Positions 1 through 8,887 of a stretch of 64,000 nt of DNA are shown here, in pieces. Below the pieces are notes generated by a model. The model did no database searches. It saw nothing but the letters and a program-made list of their open reading frames with translations, and was not told the DNA's origin. The position numbers were made by a program, and so were the translations under genes. The DNA is from a bacterium (lineage in GTDB: Bacteria; Hinthialibacterota; Hinthialibacteria; Hinthialibacterales; Hinthialibacteraceae): positions 186,001-250,000 of the forward strand of contig WGLV01000022.1 of NCBI GenBank assembly GCA_016125385.1, given 5' to 3'. Positions within the stretch are counted from its first letter, which is position 1; every line of letters begins with the position of its first letter.

Positions 1-1737
1 CGCCAGCAGAAACACGCCCACCGCGCCGCTTAACAGGCCGACAAGGCTGTACCAGAAAACCCGCGCGGTGAAGGGAACATAAGGCGCCATCGCGACCACC
101 TGCGAGGTCAGCAGGTCGAGCCGCGAGAATGAATACTCAAACAGAAATCCGAACGCGGCGGCCGCCGCCAGCGACGCGGGCAGTGCGCACAACCAGATCG
201 GTTGCGGCGACGCGTCCGGCGATTCCGTGCGCCGGATCACCGCGCGGTGATTGCAGCGCGTGAGCCACGCCGCGAACACCGCCGCCGCCAGAAACGACAA
301 CGGACCCACCAGAAACACGCGGATCAGTTCGCTGACGATTTCGCTGTAGGTCAGATGGCGTGACATGACCCCCTCAGGCAATACGAACGCGAGGTTCTGT
401 ACGCCCATGAACACACCCATCATCAACGCGATCAGAAAACCCAGTGAAAGGTGGTCGGTGTAATCGCTGGGATTCAACCAGTCGGCGAAACGCGTATACA
501 GCCGTTGAATGTTTCGCTCGACGAATCCCCGCCCGCGCGGGATGAAAGTGATGTCGGCGGGCAGATAAGCCCGAAAGCGGCCCCAGACCGGCGCGGCGTC
601 GCTCTCCGGGCCGCGCAGGGCGCGCCGGGCCGATTCAACCGCGCCGATTACCGTTGGGTTCAGATGAGGCGATTGCAGGGGTTGGTCCATGCAGAGCGAT
701 TGGTAAAAACGCCGCGCCGCCAGAATCGGTTTGTCGTCGTCCTGAATATCCGCCTGATACCCAAGTACGCAGAGCCCCAGCTGATGAAGCCCCGAGGCGA
801 AACCCGCCGAATACCGCCCCCGCCGTGACGATCCGCAGGCGTTCAGAAAAAGAATCGCGGGGATGTCGTGCTCGGGATGTTGCTCCCGCAACAGGTTCAA
901 CATCTCCCTCATGCGCGCGACCGTGACGTAATCGGGCGTTCCATCGCTGTTTTCAAAACAGAGACAGGGTTCGTCGTCGATCATGACGCCGTGCCCGATG
1001 AAATGCAGAATATGAATTCCCCCGTGCGCCGGCCGCAGCGCGCTTTCCAGTTCGCTGAAAGTGCGCACGCCGCCCGGCGCGCGGCGGGAGGCGCGGGGCG
1101 TCACCCGAATCAGCCCTCGCGTCCAGTCTTCCAGGTCGCGCACGGCTTCCACTTCATCCGCGCCGCGTGGAATCGCTTCCAGACCGGCTTCGCCCAGCTG
1201 CTCCTCACCCGCGTAGACGAAGGGAGTCACCAGCAGAATGCCCCACGACGACACCTGGATCTGGTTCGATCCGTTCTGCGACTCTCGCGCGTGCGAACGC
1301 ACGATCTGCAACCGGTACCGCCAGCTGATAAAGGTCTCCCCGTCGTGCAGTAACTCCCACGGCAGGTCTTCCAGCGCCAGACAGCGTTCTTTGCTTTCCC
1401 GGGAGGGAATAGGGAATTGTAAAACCAGCGCGCGCCCGGTTTCATTGTCGCGTGGATTGGCGAATGTGCGGATCAGCGCGCCCTGCGCTTCCGGACCCAG
1501 CAACTCGTACAGATGACGGCCCGTCTCGATGGCGTGGTGGTCCAACCCGGCCATCCACGCCCCCCCGGCGTGATCGCCGAGTTGAATACGCAGGTCTCCC
1601 GCTCCGGTGAAACGCCGGGTTGGCCAGGGCAGGCGAACCACGGAGTGCTTACCGGTCTGATAATAAAAATCCGCGACCAGTTCGCCCTCTTCTTCGCGGG
1701 GTTCGCTGAAACTCCAGTTGAGACGAAGGTCTCCCAT
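1..1737 (-). CDS. CHAT-domain (caspase-like) protein with C-terminal membrane segments, partial
   Basis: The reading frame stays open to the left edge, so the C-terminus is missing; 579 residues are visible. The ATG at 1737 has an in-frame TGA two codons upstream, so no earlier start is possible. Residues 1-125 form an unrecognised N-terminal region. The motif LPWELL near residue 130 and the sequence after it match CHAT proteins. The presumed catalytic dyad is His249 in HFIGHG and Cys301 in LNACGS, the pattern of caspase/separase-fold peptidases. After about residue 400 come several hydrophobic helices, the first near LSLGFLIALMMGVF, so the protease should be membrane-anchored. CHAT proteases are known in bacterial conflict and programmed-death systems, often activated by a partner; no partner is visible here because the next gene diverges. 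The family call is firm and the biological role is inference. Confidence 0.85.
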   Translation of the reverse strand, partial: MGDLRLNWSFSEPREEEGELVADFYYQTGKHSVVRLPWPTRRFTGAGDLRIQLGDHAGGAWMAGLDHHAIETGRHLYELLGPEAQGALIRTFANPRDNETGRALVLQFPIPSRESKERCLALEDLPWELLHDGETFISWRYRLQIVRSHARESQNGSNQIQVSSWGILLVTPFVYAGEEQLGEAGLEAIPRGADEVEAVRDLEDWTRGLIRVTPRASRRAPGGVRTFSELESALRPAHGGIHILHFIGHGVMIDDEPCLCFENSDGTPDYVTVARMREMLNLLREQHPEHDIPAILFLNACGSSRRGRYSAGFASGLHQLGLCVLGYQADIQDDDKPILAARRFYQSLCMDQPLQSPHLNPTVIGAVESARRALRGPESDAAPVWGRFRAYLPADITFIPRGRGFVERNIQRLYTRFADWLNPSDYTDHLSLGFLIALMMGVFMGVQNLAFVLPEGVMSRHLTYSEIVSELIRVFLVGPLSFLAAAVFAAWLTRCNHRAVIRRTESPDASPQPIWLCALPASLAAAAAFGFLFEYSFSRLDLLTSQVVAMAPYVPFTARVFWYSLVGLLSGAVGVFLLA

Positions 1738-2039
1738 AAGTCATGATCCGCGCCTTCCAACGTCGAAAGCGTCCCTGAGTTCAACACATTGTAAGAAGCC
1801 GGAAAGCAACAACTTAATAGAATAGTTCGAACCGCCGGGCCTGACTAGCAATCCATTAAATTCTTCATTTCGTGGTACTATATAGATGTCGGAAAACGTC
1901 CGATTTCTGAAATATAACACCGTGTATTCCGATATCATCCATAGCCAGATGATTCCAGGCAACGATGATTCTGAGTGTATCGCGTTATAGAATCAAAACG
2001 CCTGTTTTGAAGCAGTAACCCTGAAAGGGGGATGGAAAG
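1738..2039. other. Divergent intergenic region between the CHAT gene and the FecR/DUF6600 gene
   Basis: This 302-base stretch separates two divergently transcribed genes and must hold both promoters. It is more AT-rich than its flanks. A purine-rich ribosome site (GAAAGGGGGATGGAAAG) lies just before the ATG at 2040. I see no RNA gene, repeat or convincing promoter pair. Confidence 0.4.
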
Positions 2040-5000
2040 ATGACTCTCCACAATTTCAAAACCCCAGCAGCCTTGATTGCTACAATGATCCTGACACTGT
2101 TCGCCGGACTGGAAGCCTCGGCGGCGACGCAGGACCCGCCTCCGCCGCCCCGCGTGGCTCGTCTGTCCACGCTGGAAGGTTCTGGATCGATGATGAAAGC
2201 CGGTCAGGATGACTGGGAAGCGGTCGATCAGAACACGCCCATCATGGCGGGCGATAAATTATATACCAGCATCAATTCCCGCGCCGAGATTCAGTTGGGC
2301 GACGATATCTTTTTACGGTTGAACGACCAGACCTACGTCACCTTCCCGTTTCTGGAAGATGATTTCGTTCGCGTCGAAATCGTTCAGGGATCCGTCGCGG
2401 TTAACGCGCTGTCCGTCGATTATCAGCGCCCTCCGCTCGAAGTGATGTCGACGACTTTCCTGGCGACCATCGACGGCACGGTGAACGCGCGCTTTGACGT
2501 GCGTACCAGCGGCGGCGCCGAAATCAGCGTTATCAGCGGAAACCTCCGCGTTCAGAAAGACGCCCAGAATGCGATCGACCTTCAGCGCGGCGAACGTCTC
2601 TTCGCTCCTACCGCTGATCCCGATACCTACGCCAAACTGCCCATCGCGCCTGAAGACGCCTTCGATAAATGGAACCAGGCGCGTGACGCTGAAAACGCGT
2701 CCCGCCCGCCGGTCAACTATGTCTCTCCTCGTATCTCCGGCCATCGCGATCTCGATCAGTACGGCGACTGGGTGACCGTTCCCTCTTATGGCCGTGTCTG
2801 GCGTCCCACTGTGACCGTCTCAGACTGGGCCCCCTATCGCTACGGCTACTGGGACTGGCGTCCGTTATACGGCTGGACGTGGGTCTCGTATGAACCGTGG
2901 GGCTGGGCGCCGTATCACTACGGCCGTTGGGTGTATGTCGACCGGTATAACTGGTGCTGGGTTCCGACGGATGTCGTCTACATTCGCAACTATTACACGC
3001 GCCCCTACTGGTATCCGGCTCTCGTCTCGTTCTCTTATTACAACGACGGCAGCTATTTCAGCGTTGGTTTCGGACGTGGATATCGTGGCTCCTGCTACGG
3101 CTGGTTCCCGCTGAGCGTCCACGATCCTTATTATTGGAACTGGGGTTATTACAACCACCATCGCGATCGTTATTGGGGCGGAAACCAGACCGTCTACAAC
3201 GGCGACGTCATCATCAATAACGGTACGATCAACTACGGCAACATCAATTCGCCCAACGCGGTGACGGTGATGCCGGCCTCCGATTTCCGCGATGGCTCGT
3301 TCAGCCGTAAAGCGGCGGCGACCCGTACGGCCTCCGCGCCGCGCGCCAGCGTCGTTGGTCCGGCTGCGATGAACGAACTGCCCGATCCGCAGACGGTCAT
3401 GACGGAAACCCGTAAAACCCGTCTGGCGATGAAAGACTCTTCGGGCGTTTCGACGTCTTCCGCCCGTGCGGGGGGAAACGCCGTTGCGATGGCGAATCCA
3501 TCTAGCCCCGGCGGCGCGAAGCAGGCGATGAACCTCGCCGAAGCCAAACCCGCACGTGTGCGTGAAGCGGCTCCGGTTCCTCAGGTGAGCGAGTCTCGCA
3601 CATTGAATGACCGCGTGACCAAGCTGGCCGCTCGCTCGACGGTTGAAACCAGTGCGCCTCGCAGCCGGACGGCCATCGCGGCGAGCGAAGATCCAGCCTC
3701 GTCGCCGCGCGCGGTCAATTCACCGGCTCGCGTTTCCGATGGCGGACTTTCGGGCAATGAACCGCGTACCGCCGAGTCTACTGCGGATCGTGGAACCGTA
3801 ACCGCGTCTCCGTCACGAACCGTCGACCGATCCACGGCTCGCCCCAGCCAGCCGGATGCGATCCGCACCCGAAGCGCCAGAACGCCGGCTGACGCGGGCT
3901 CGGATGTCACAACCAGTTCACCGAGGCGTGTGGAATCGGCGGGGCGGGGCGACGCGAATCCCGCTACGTCTCCATCTCGCGTGTCGGATCGCAGCCCGCG
4001 CGTCACGTCGCCCTCTCGCGGTGCGTTGCGCTCGGCGGCTCCTTCAAACACGTCGCCCGGCCGCGATTCAACGCAGCCTGGCGTAAGCACCCAACCCCGT
4101 GTTGAACCGCTTGATTCGATTCGCTCCCGTTCGCCGCGAACCAGTGTTTCGCCGAGCCGAAGTTCGACCAACTGGGCCGAGCCGGGCCGTACGAATTCGT
4201 ACCGGATCGAGACGCGCCCTCGTTCGACTGACTCCACCGCCACGTCGCCGTCTCGTTCAACCACGTTGCCTGAGTCGAGTCAGCGAGGCGTGTTGATCAC
4301 CCCTCGCCAGTACAACATGCAGTCACGCGGAGCGTATTCGACGCCGAATCCTTCTTCGGCGCCTGACGCCACGCGCCGTTACGACTCGATCCCAACCAGC
4401 CCCAGCCGTGGCGATATCTCTGATCGCTCGCCTGTGTCGATCGAGCCGCGCGCCTCATCGTACCCATCGCGTGATGCGTACGATTCCAGTGTGAGAATCG
4501 AGTCGTCGCCTTCGCGGACTTACAGCGCACCGTCGGCCCGCTCCAGCGCGCCGTCCTATGAGACCTCGCCATCCCGGTCTTTCGATGTCTCGCCTTCACG
4601 AACCTACAACGCACCGTCGGCCCGCTCCAGCGCGCCGTCGTATGAGACCTCGCCGTCCCGGTCTTTCGATGTCTCGCCTTCACGGACCTACAGCGCACCG
4701 TCGGCTCGCTCCAGCGCGCCCTCGTATGAGACCTCGCCGTCCCGGTCATCGAGCCGTTCGTTCGAGGTCTCGCCTTCACGTGGTTTCAGTGCTCCATCCT
4801 CCCGCTCCAGCGCTCCTTCGATAGGGACCTCCCCCTCGCGCAGCTTCTCATCGCCGTCGCGCTCCGGCGGAGGATCATCCTTTATTGCGCCGCGCGTGAA
4901 CAGCCGTTCTTATAATACGTCGCCTTCGCGTTCGTTCAGTTCGCCATCGCGCTCATTCAGCACGTCTCCTTCACGCTCGTTTACCTCACCGTCGCGTTCC

Positions 5001-5138
5001 TCGGGTTCGTCAACGCGCTCGTTCAGTGCGCCCGCCATGCGGTCTTCTTCATCGGTTCGCAGCGCGGCGCCGAGTTCGCCGTCTCGCGCTTCTTCTTCGC
5101 GCGTAGGATCAAGCCCAGCCCGCATTGGCGGAAACTGA
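2040..5138 (+). CDS. Secreted FecR-domain/DUF6600 protein with long Ser-Pro-Arg repeat tail
   Basis: The 1032-residue product starts with a signal peptide (residues 1-29, ending in an ASA site). Residues about 75-200 resemble a FecR domain, a beta-rich fold with motifs such as RAEIQLGD and GTVNARFDV. Residues about 230-345 are dominated by Trp, Tyr and Pro in DUF6600-like repeats (YGDWVTVPSYG, WDWRPLYGWTWVSYEPWGWAPY). From about residue 400 to the end the protein is low-complexity Ser/Pro/Arg/Thr with dozens of S-P-S-R units, including a 28-residue tandem repeat. FecR-DUF6600 pairings are known, usually without a defined function. The basic, probably disordered tail could bind peptidoglycan, DNA or acidic polysaccharide, but that is speculation. 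It stands alone and ends at a strong terminator. It is a plausible type II secretion or cell-surface substrate. Confidence 0.85.
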   Translation: MTLHNFKTPAALIATMILTLFAGLEASAATQDPPPPPRVARLSTLEGSGSMMKAGQDDWEAVDQNTPIMAGDKLYTSINSRAEIQLGDDIFLRLNDQTYVTFPFLEDDFVRVEIVQGSVAVNALSVDYQRPPLEVMSTTFLATIDGTVNARFDVRTSGGAEISVISGNLRVQKDAQNAIDLQRGERLFAPTADPDTYAKLPIAPEDAFDKWNQARDAENASRPPVNYVSPRISGHRDLDQYGDWVTVPSYGRVWRPTVTVSDWAPYRYGYWDWRPLYGWTWVSYEPWGWAPYHYGRWVYVDRYNWCWVPTDVVYIRNYYTRPYWYPALVSFSYYNDGSYFSVGFGRGYRGSCYGWFPLSVHDPYYWNWGYYNHHRDRYWGGNQTVYNGDVIINNGTINYGNINSPNAVTVMPASDFRDGSFSRKAAATRTASAPRASVVGPAAMNELPDPQTVMTETRKTRLAMKDSSGVSTSSARAGGNAVAMANPSSPGGAKQAMNLAEAKPARVREAAPVPQVSESRTLNDRVTKLAARSTVETSAPRSRTAIAASEDPASSPRAVNSPARVSDGGLSGNEPRTAESTADRGTVTASPSRTVDRSTARPSQPDAIRTRSARTPADAGSDVTTSSPRRVESAGRGDANPATSPSRVSDRSPRVTSPSRGALRSAAPSNTSPGRDSTQPGVSTQPRVEPLDSIRSRSPRTSVSPSRSSTNWAEPGRTNSYRIETRPRSTDSTATSPSRSTTLPESSQRGVLITPRQYNMQSRGAYSTPNPSSAPDATRRYDSIPTSPSRGDISDRSPVSIEPRASSYPSRDAYDSSVRIESSPSRTYSAPSARSSAPSYETSPSRSFDVSPSRTYNAPSARSSAPSYETSPSRSFDVSPSRTYSAPSARSSAPSYETSPSRSSSRSFEVSPSRGFSAPSSRSSAPSIGTSPSRSFSSPSRSGGGSSFIAPRVNSRSYNTSPSRSFSSPSRSFSTSPSRSFTSPSRSSGSSTRSFSAPAMRSSSSVRSAAPSSPSRASSSRVGSSPARIGGN
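4518..4769 (+). repeat. 84-bp in-frame tandem repeat, three copies
   Basis: Three adjacent 84-base units begin at 4518, 4602 and 4686 and differ at only a few positions. Each encodes 28 residues of the pattern TYSAPSARSSAPSYETSPSR followed by SFDVSPSR. A fourth, diverged copy follows after a 12-base insertion that adds SSSR. The near-identity of copies inside a gene points to recent expansion by slippage or unequal recombination. Confidence 0.9.
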
Positions 5139-5167
5139 TTGCGATTTGAACCGTTAATAAAAAGTCG

Positions 5168-5196
5168 AAAGGGCCGGAGATTCTCCGGCCCTTTTT
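5168..5196 (+). terminator. Rho-independent terminator after the FecR/DUF6600 gene
   Basis: A perfect 13-base inverted repeat, AAAGGGCCGGAGA and TCTCCGGCCCTTT, is separated by one T and runs into a T-tract. It lies 30 bases after the stop codon. The gene on the other side (stop at 5262) converges on it. Confidence 0.93.
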
Positions 5197-5261
5197 GTTG
5201 CGGCGAATACCGCTGTTTGAGTGTGAGTCTGAAATGCGGTCGAACGGTGTGTATGTGGAAT

Positions 5262-6128
5262 TTAACGCTGCTTGATTACCTGAAAGATCGCTGAAAAATC
5301 CTCGTCTTCGCTTCCAGCGGCGCGCGCCTGTTTATAGATTTCATTCGCCGTCGCCGTGCAGTGCAGCGGCAGGCCAAGTTCATCGCCGCAGGCGAGGGCG
5401 AGGTGCATGTCTTTTTGCATGTGCTTGAGAGGAAAACTGGCGGGAAACTCACCTTTCAACATCGGGGCGCCCTTCACCCTGAACATTGGGTTCGCCGCCG
5501 CGCCCGCATCGAGAATCTCCAGGATGAGCCCGCCGTCCAGACCGCTTTTTTCACCAAGCGCGAGCCCTTCGCAGAACGTCGCCATCATACCGCCCAAAAT
5601 CATGTTGATGACGAGTTTCATTCGCGCGCCTTGCCCAACCTCTCCCAGAAAGAGATGCTTCTTTCCCATCGCATCAAACGCTGCGGCGGTTTCTTGATAC
5701 AGACTCTCGTCGCCCGCCGCGAGAAAAATCAGCGCTCCGTCTTCCGCCGGCTTTTTCGATCCGGAAACCGGCGCCTCCAGATAACGCCCGCCTTGTTTCT
5801 TCACAGCTTCTGAGATAGAGCGGCTGGTTGCGGCGTCGATCGTCGACGATTCAATGTAACCGCATCCGGGCCGGATGCCCCGCAATACGCCTTCTGAACC
5901 GAAACACACTTCGAGAGATGCGGCGGGGTCGGACAGCATGGCGAACGTGACGTCGCTGGCTGCCGCCGTTTCGCGGGGGCTTTCTGCCACCTGAGCGCCC
6001 AGCGCCGCCAGCGAATCGCACCGCGATGGATTCCGGTTCCATACGGTGACCTGAAAACCGGCTTTCAGCAGGTTCGTGGCCATCGCGTTCCCCATGATGC
6101 CGAGTCCAACAAATCCGTATCGGGTCAT
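5262..6128 (-). CDS. NAD(P)-dependent beta-hydroxyacid dehydrogenase (3-hydroxyisobutyrate dehydrogenase family)
   Basis: The protein has 288 residues, the usual family length. It opens with the dinucleotide-binding loop GLGIMG (8-13), has the substrate-binding segment APVSGS (119-124), and carries the catalytic Lys171 and Asn175 in MKLVINM. The family reduces or oxidises short beta-hydroxyacids such as 3-hydroxyisobutyrate, tartronate semialdehyde, glyoxylate or succinic semialdehyde. The EAPVSGSKKPA segment recalls the glyoxylate/succinic-semialdehyde reductase branch, but the substrate cannot be fixed from sequence. The start has a good purine-rich site (GGGGGAAAAGC). It is in the same direction as, and downstream of, the aldo/keto reductase, about 60 bases away, so the two may be co-transcribed. 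Confidence 0.9.
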   Translation of the reverse strand: MTRYGFVGLGIMGNAMATNLLKAGFQVTVWNRNPSRCDSLAALGAQVAESPRETAAASDVTFAMLSDPAASLEVCFGSEGVLRGIRPGCGYIESSTIDAATSRSISEAVKKQGGRYLEAPVSGSKKPAEDGALIFLAAGDESLYQETAAAFDAMGKKHLFLGEVGQGARMKLVINMILGGMMATFCEGLALGEKSGLDGGLILEILDAGAAANPMFRVKGAPMLKGEFPASFPLKHMQKDMHLALACGDELGLPLHCTATANEIYKQARAAGSEDEDFSAIFQVIKQR

Positions 6129-6188
6129 GCTTTTCCCCCTGCTTAATGAATAAATGGTGAACGGTTTCCGTTTGCGGATTCGATCTGG

Positions 6189-7178
6189 TTACACGAGGTT
6201 CCCGCGATGCTTTTCGATGATCTGATCCATGAAGATCACGTCTTCATCCGAGAGAATCACCTCGCCCGCCTTGGCGTTTTCCGCGGCTTGTTTTGCGTTG
6301 CGGGCGCCGGCCAGCGCGTGCGTGACCCCCGGCTGCCTGATGGTCCACGCTAGCGCGAGTTGAGCGAACGTGAGTCCGTATTGCTCCGCCACTGGCTTCA
6401 TCTCGTTCAACATGGCGATGACGCGCACGCGGTTCTCTTTGCTGAAGCGCGGATTGGTGCGCCGGATGTCGCCCTTGGGCAGTTCTCGTTCAGGGTCGAC
6501 TTTCCCGGTCAAAAGCCCCATCCCCATGGGTGAATACGCCAAAACGGCCATGTTTTTCTCGCGGCAATGAGGTAGCTGATCGCTCTCGATTTTGCGGTCG
6601 ATCATGCTGAATTTTTCCTGATCGGCGTCGAGAGGTCCCACGGCTTCATATTGATTCATTCGCTCCGCCGTGCAGTTGCTTACGCCGATGGCGCGAATCT
6701 TCCCCTGTTGTTTGAGGTCGATCAGGGCGGCCATCGTGTCTTCGACGGCGGTGACGTTTTCCTGCCAGTGCGTCTGATACAGATCGATCCGGTCGGTATT
6801 AAGCCGCTTCAGGCTTTGTTCAACTTCATATCGGATCGAATCGGGATGCAGGTATTTGTAGACGTCCTTGTCGTCCTTGCCGCCGAGATTGAAATGAAAC
6901 TCCCCGTTCGCGTCGTCCCAGCGCAAGCCGCACTTGGTGGCGAGTACGATTTCGTCCCGCCGGCCTTCAATCGCTTTACCAACCAGCCGTTCCGACAATC
7001 CATACCCATAAACGGGCGCGGTGTCGATGCAGTTGATGCCCGCGTCGAGCGCCGCGTGAATCGCTTCGATGGAATCCTGTTCGTCGGTTCCCCCCCAGAA
7101 CAGCCCGCCGATGGCCCAGGCGCCAAATACCACCACGCTGGCCTGAATCCCCGATTGACCGAGTGGACGCTGTTGCAT
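6189..7178 (-). CDS. Aldo/keto reductase
   Basis: This is a 329-residue NADPH-dependent aldo/keto reductase with a predicted TIM barrel. The family tetrad is visible: Asp and Tyr in CIDTAPVYGYG, Lys in LATKCG and His in YQTHWQ. The C-terminal cofactor region contains ALAGARNAKQAAEN. The start at 7178 is preferred over an ATG 15 bases upstream because AAGGAG sits exactly six bases before it. The substrate is unknown. The Asp-Thr-Ala-x-x-Tyr-Gly layout fits the YajO/Tas-like group acting on small aldehydes or sugars. It lies upstream of the beta-hydroxyacid dehydrogenase and may form an operon with it. Confidence 0.92.
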   Translation of the reverse strand: MQQRPLGQSGIQASVVVFGAWAIGGLFWGGTDEQDSIEAIHAALDAGINCIDTAPVYGYGLSERLVGKAIEGRRDEIVLATKCGLRWDDANGEFHFNLGGKDDKDVYKYLHPDSIRYEVEQSLKRLNTDRIDLYQTHWQENVTAVEDTMAALIDLKQQGKIRAIGVSNCTAERMNQYEAVGPLDADQEKFSMIDRKIESDQLPHCREKNMAVLAYSPMGMGLLTGKVDPERELPKGDIRRTNPRFSKENRVRVIAMLNEMKPVAEQYGLTFAQLALAWTIRQPGVTHALAGARNAKQAAENAKAGEVILSDEDVIFMDQIIEKHRGNLV

Positions 7179-7423
7179 ATTCGTCTCCTTCATATCATGG
7201 ATAAATCAAGCGTACCTGTATTCAACCGCCTGACAACGGGAGCGCGAAGCGTTATGCCCGGAGTGATTCATCCGTTTTAATGGGCGTGATTCGGTCCCAG
7301 TTTTCAAGCGCATGGTGTCCGCCCTGATGGTTAACGGGCGGAGCGATAGTTTGCGATGTACCCGGGGGCGAGTTACAATTGAAAATACAGAAGCAATACC
7401 CTCGATTGAAGGAGCAGGTTTTT

Positions 7424-7975
7424 ATGAATTGGATTCAAAAAAACGCATGGGTTGCGGGCGTCGTCGCCGTATTGGCGCTGGGCGTCTATCTCAATACGCA
7501 GGCGGGCGAAGAAGAATACGTTCCCGGTCCCAAACCGGGTGAGAAAGCCCCGCTGTTCTCCGCTGAAACGCTCGCTGGAGACAAAATACAACTCGAAAAG
7601 CTGCAAGGCAAACTGGTGCTGGTCGATTTCTGGGCGACGTGGTGCCCCCCCTGCAAGGCTGAAATCCCCCACCTGAGAGAAGCATACAAAAAGTTTCATG
7701 ACAAAGGGCTGGAGATCATCAGCATCTCGAATGAAAAATCGAAAGTCATTTCAAAGTTCGCCGAAAAAAATGAAATGGTTTGGAACCACATCAGCGATGA
7801 AAACGGCCGCATTATGCGCCTGTATCAGATCGAAGGGTTCCCCACGCCGTTTCTGATCGGCCCCGATGGCAAGGTTCTCGCTCGCGATATCCCTCTGCGC
7901 AGCAAGTACCTTGAACCGACGCTTGAAAAATACATCAAGCTGGTTGAAAAAGACGACGCGTCTGAAAAAGCCTGA
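7424..7975 (+). CDS. TlpA/ResA-like membrane-anchored thioredoxin
   Basis: The 183-residue protein has a hydrophobic N-terminal segment (about residues 9-24) acting as signal or anchor. A redoxin domain follows from about residue 38, with the active site WCPPC (Cys74, Cys77). The cis-Pro region reads GFPTPFLIGPDG. The family transfers electrons to periplasmic cysteines, for example in cytochrome c maturation, and the WCPPC site fits a reductant. The start at 7424 is chosen because AAGGAG lies nine bases upstream and the hydrophobic segment follows at once. An earlier in-frame ATG at 7379 lacks such a site. The YdcF-like gene starts 26 bases downstream and is probably co-transcribed. Confidence 0.93.
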   Translation: MNWIQKNAWVAGVVAVLALGVYLNTQAGEEEYVPGPKPGEKAPLFSAETLAGDKIQLEKLQGKLVLVDFWATWCPPCKAEIPHLREAYKKFHDKGLEIISISNEKSKVISKFAEKNEMVWNHISDENGRIMRLYQIEGFPTPFLIGPDGKVLARDIPLRSKYLEPTLEKYIKLVEKDDASEKA

Positions 7976-8001
7976 GTTCCATCCCGCTCCGGCTGACTTC
8001 A

Positions 8002-8730
8002 ATGACCGAATCGCTTCCGCGAATCCGATCGCATCCTGATTATTCCCCCAGAACGGCGAGCCCGGCCCGGCGTAAATGGGCTTGGCTCGCCGCTGGGTTC
8101 CTTCTTTGTGCGGCGGCGGTTTTTTTGTTGGCCGACCCCTTGTTTAACGCCGTCTTCTATTACGAGTCGCCTCCACGTCACGTTGACGCCGTGTTCATCG
8201 ACAGTTTGGGCGAGGTCGACTCCGCCGCGCGCGCGGTAAGTGACGGCGTCGCCGATCGGGTGCTGATCCAACAGGGCCCCCGGCCTGAGTATCGCGACGC
8301 TCGACCTCCGATTTCTCCCCATGTCTTTATTGAGGAAGAGTTGATCGCCGCCGGCGTCCCCGCCGGAAAGATCGGCCACATGCGATACATGCCTTACGAC
8401 ATCGTCGAGGGACATCGCCTTTTGCGTGAATGGCTGCTCTCAAATCAAATACATTCCTACATGGTCTACGCCGCTCCCTATAATTCCCGCTTTAAGAAGA
8501 TCACGTTTGACGACACCTTCGCCCATCTGGGCGTCGATATCGTCGTGCGGCCCGTGGAGGGCCGGGTGATCTGGCGCAAACAGATGCTCGGTATGGAAAA
8601 CCTCGTCCTTCATTACCTGTGGTGGAAATTCGTCGATCTTCCCAAACTCCGCGATGAATTCGGTTACGGCAACGAAAATAATACGCCGGATTCCACCTCT
8701 TCCGCCGTCTCAACGCTTGATTTGAATTAA
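8002..8730 (+). CDS. Membrane-anchored YdcF/ElyC (DUF218)-like protein, divergent
   Basis: The 242-residue protein has a short basic N-terminus, one transmembrane helix (about residues 28-50) and an extracytoplasmic domain. The domain layout resembles YdcF/SanA/ElyC proteins: a hydrophobic strand then an acidic region (HVDAVFIDSLGE), a segment with VLIQQGP, a Gly-Val-Pro element (AAGVPAGKI) and a late strand (YMVYAAPYNSRF) where the family usually has a Thr-Ser-x-x-His motif. Those signature residues are altered, so the assignment is tentative. Family members affect envelope carbohydrate or peptidoglycan precursor handling in E. coli. It follows the TlpA-like gene closely. Confidence 0.6.
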   Translation: MTESLPRIRSHPDYSPRTASPARRKWAWLAAGFLLCAAAVFLLADPLFNAVFYYESPPRHVDAVFIDSLGEVDSAARAVSDGVADRVLIQQGPRPEYRDARPPISPHVFIEEELIAAGVPAGKIGHMRYMPYDIVEGHRLLREWLLSNQIHSYMVYAAPYNSRFKKITFDDTFAHLGVDIVVRPVEGRVIWRKQMLGMENLVLHYLWWKFVDLPKLRDEFGYGNENNTPDSTSSAVSTLDLN

Positions 8731-8887
8731 CCCCGCCAACCCGTAAATCAAGACTCTCATTGATCCACGATTCATTCTCTTCAAAACAGATTGACGAAAT
8801 ACGTTTCTTGTTATAAATATTCTGTGTCTGAATCGCTTGCCGGGTCGATATAAATCTCGCTCAACAGCGCGCAGGAGCGCTTCAACA

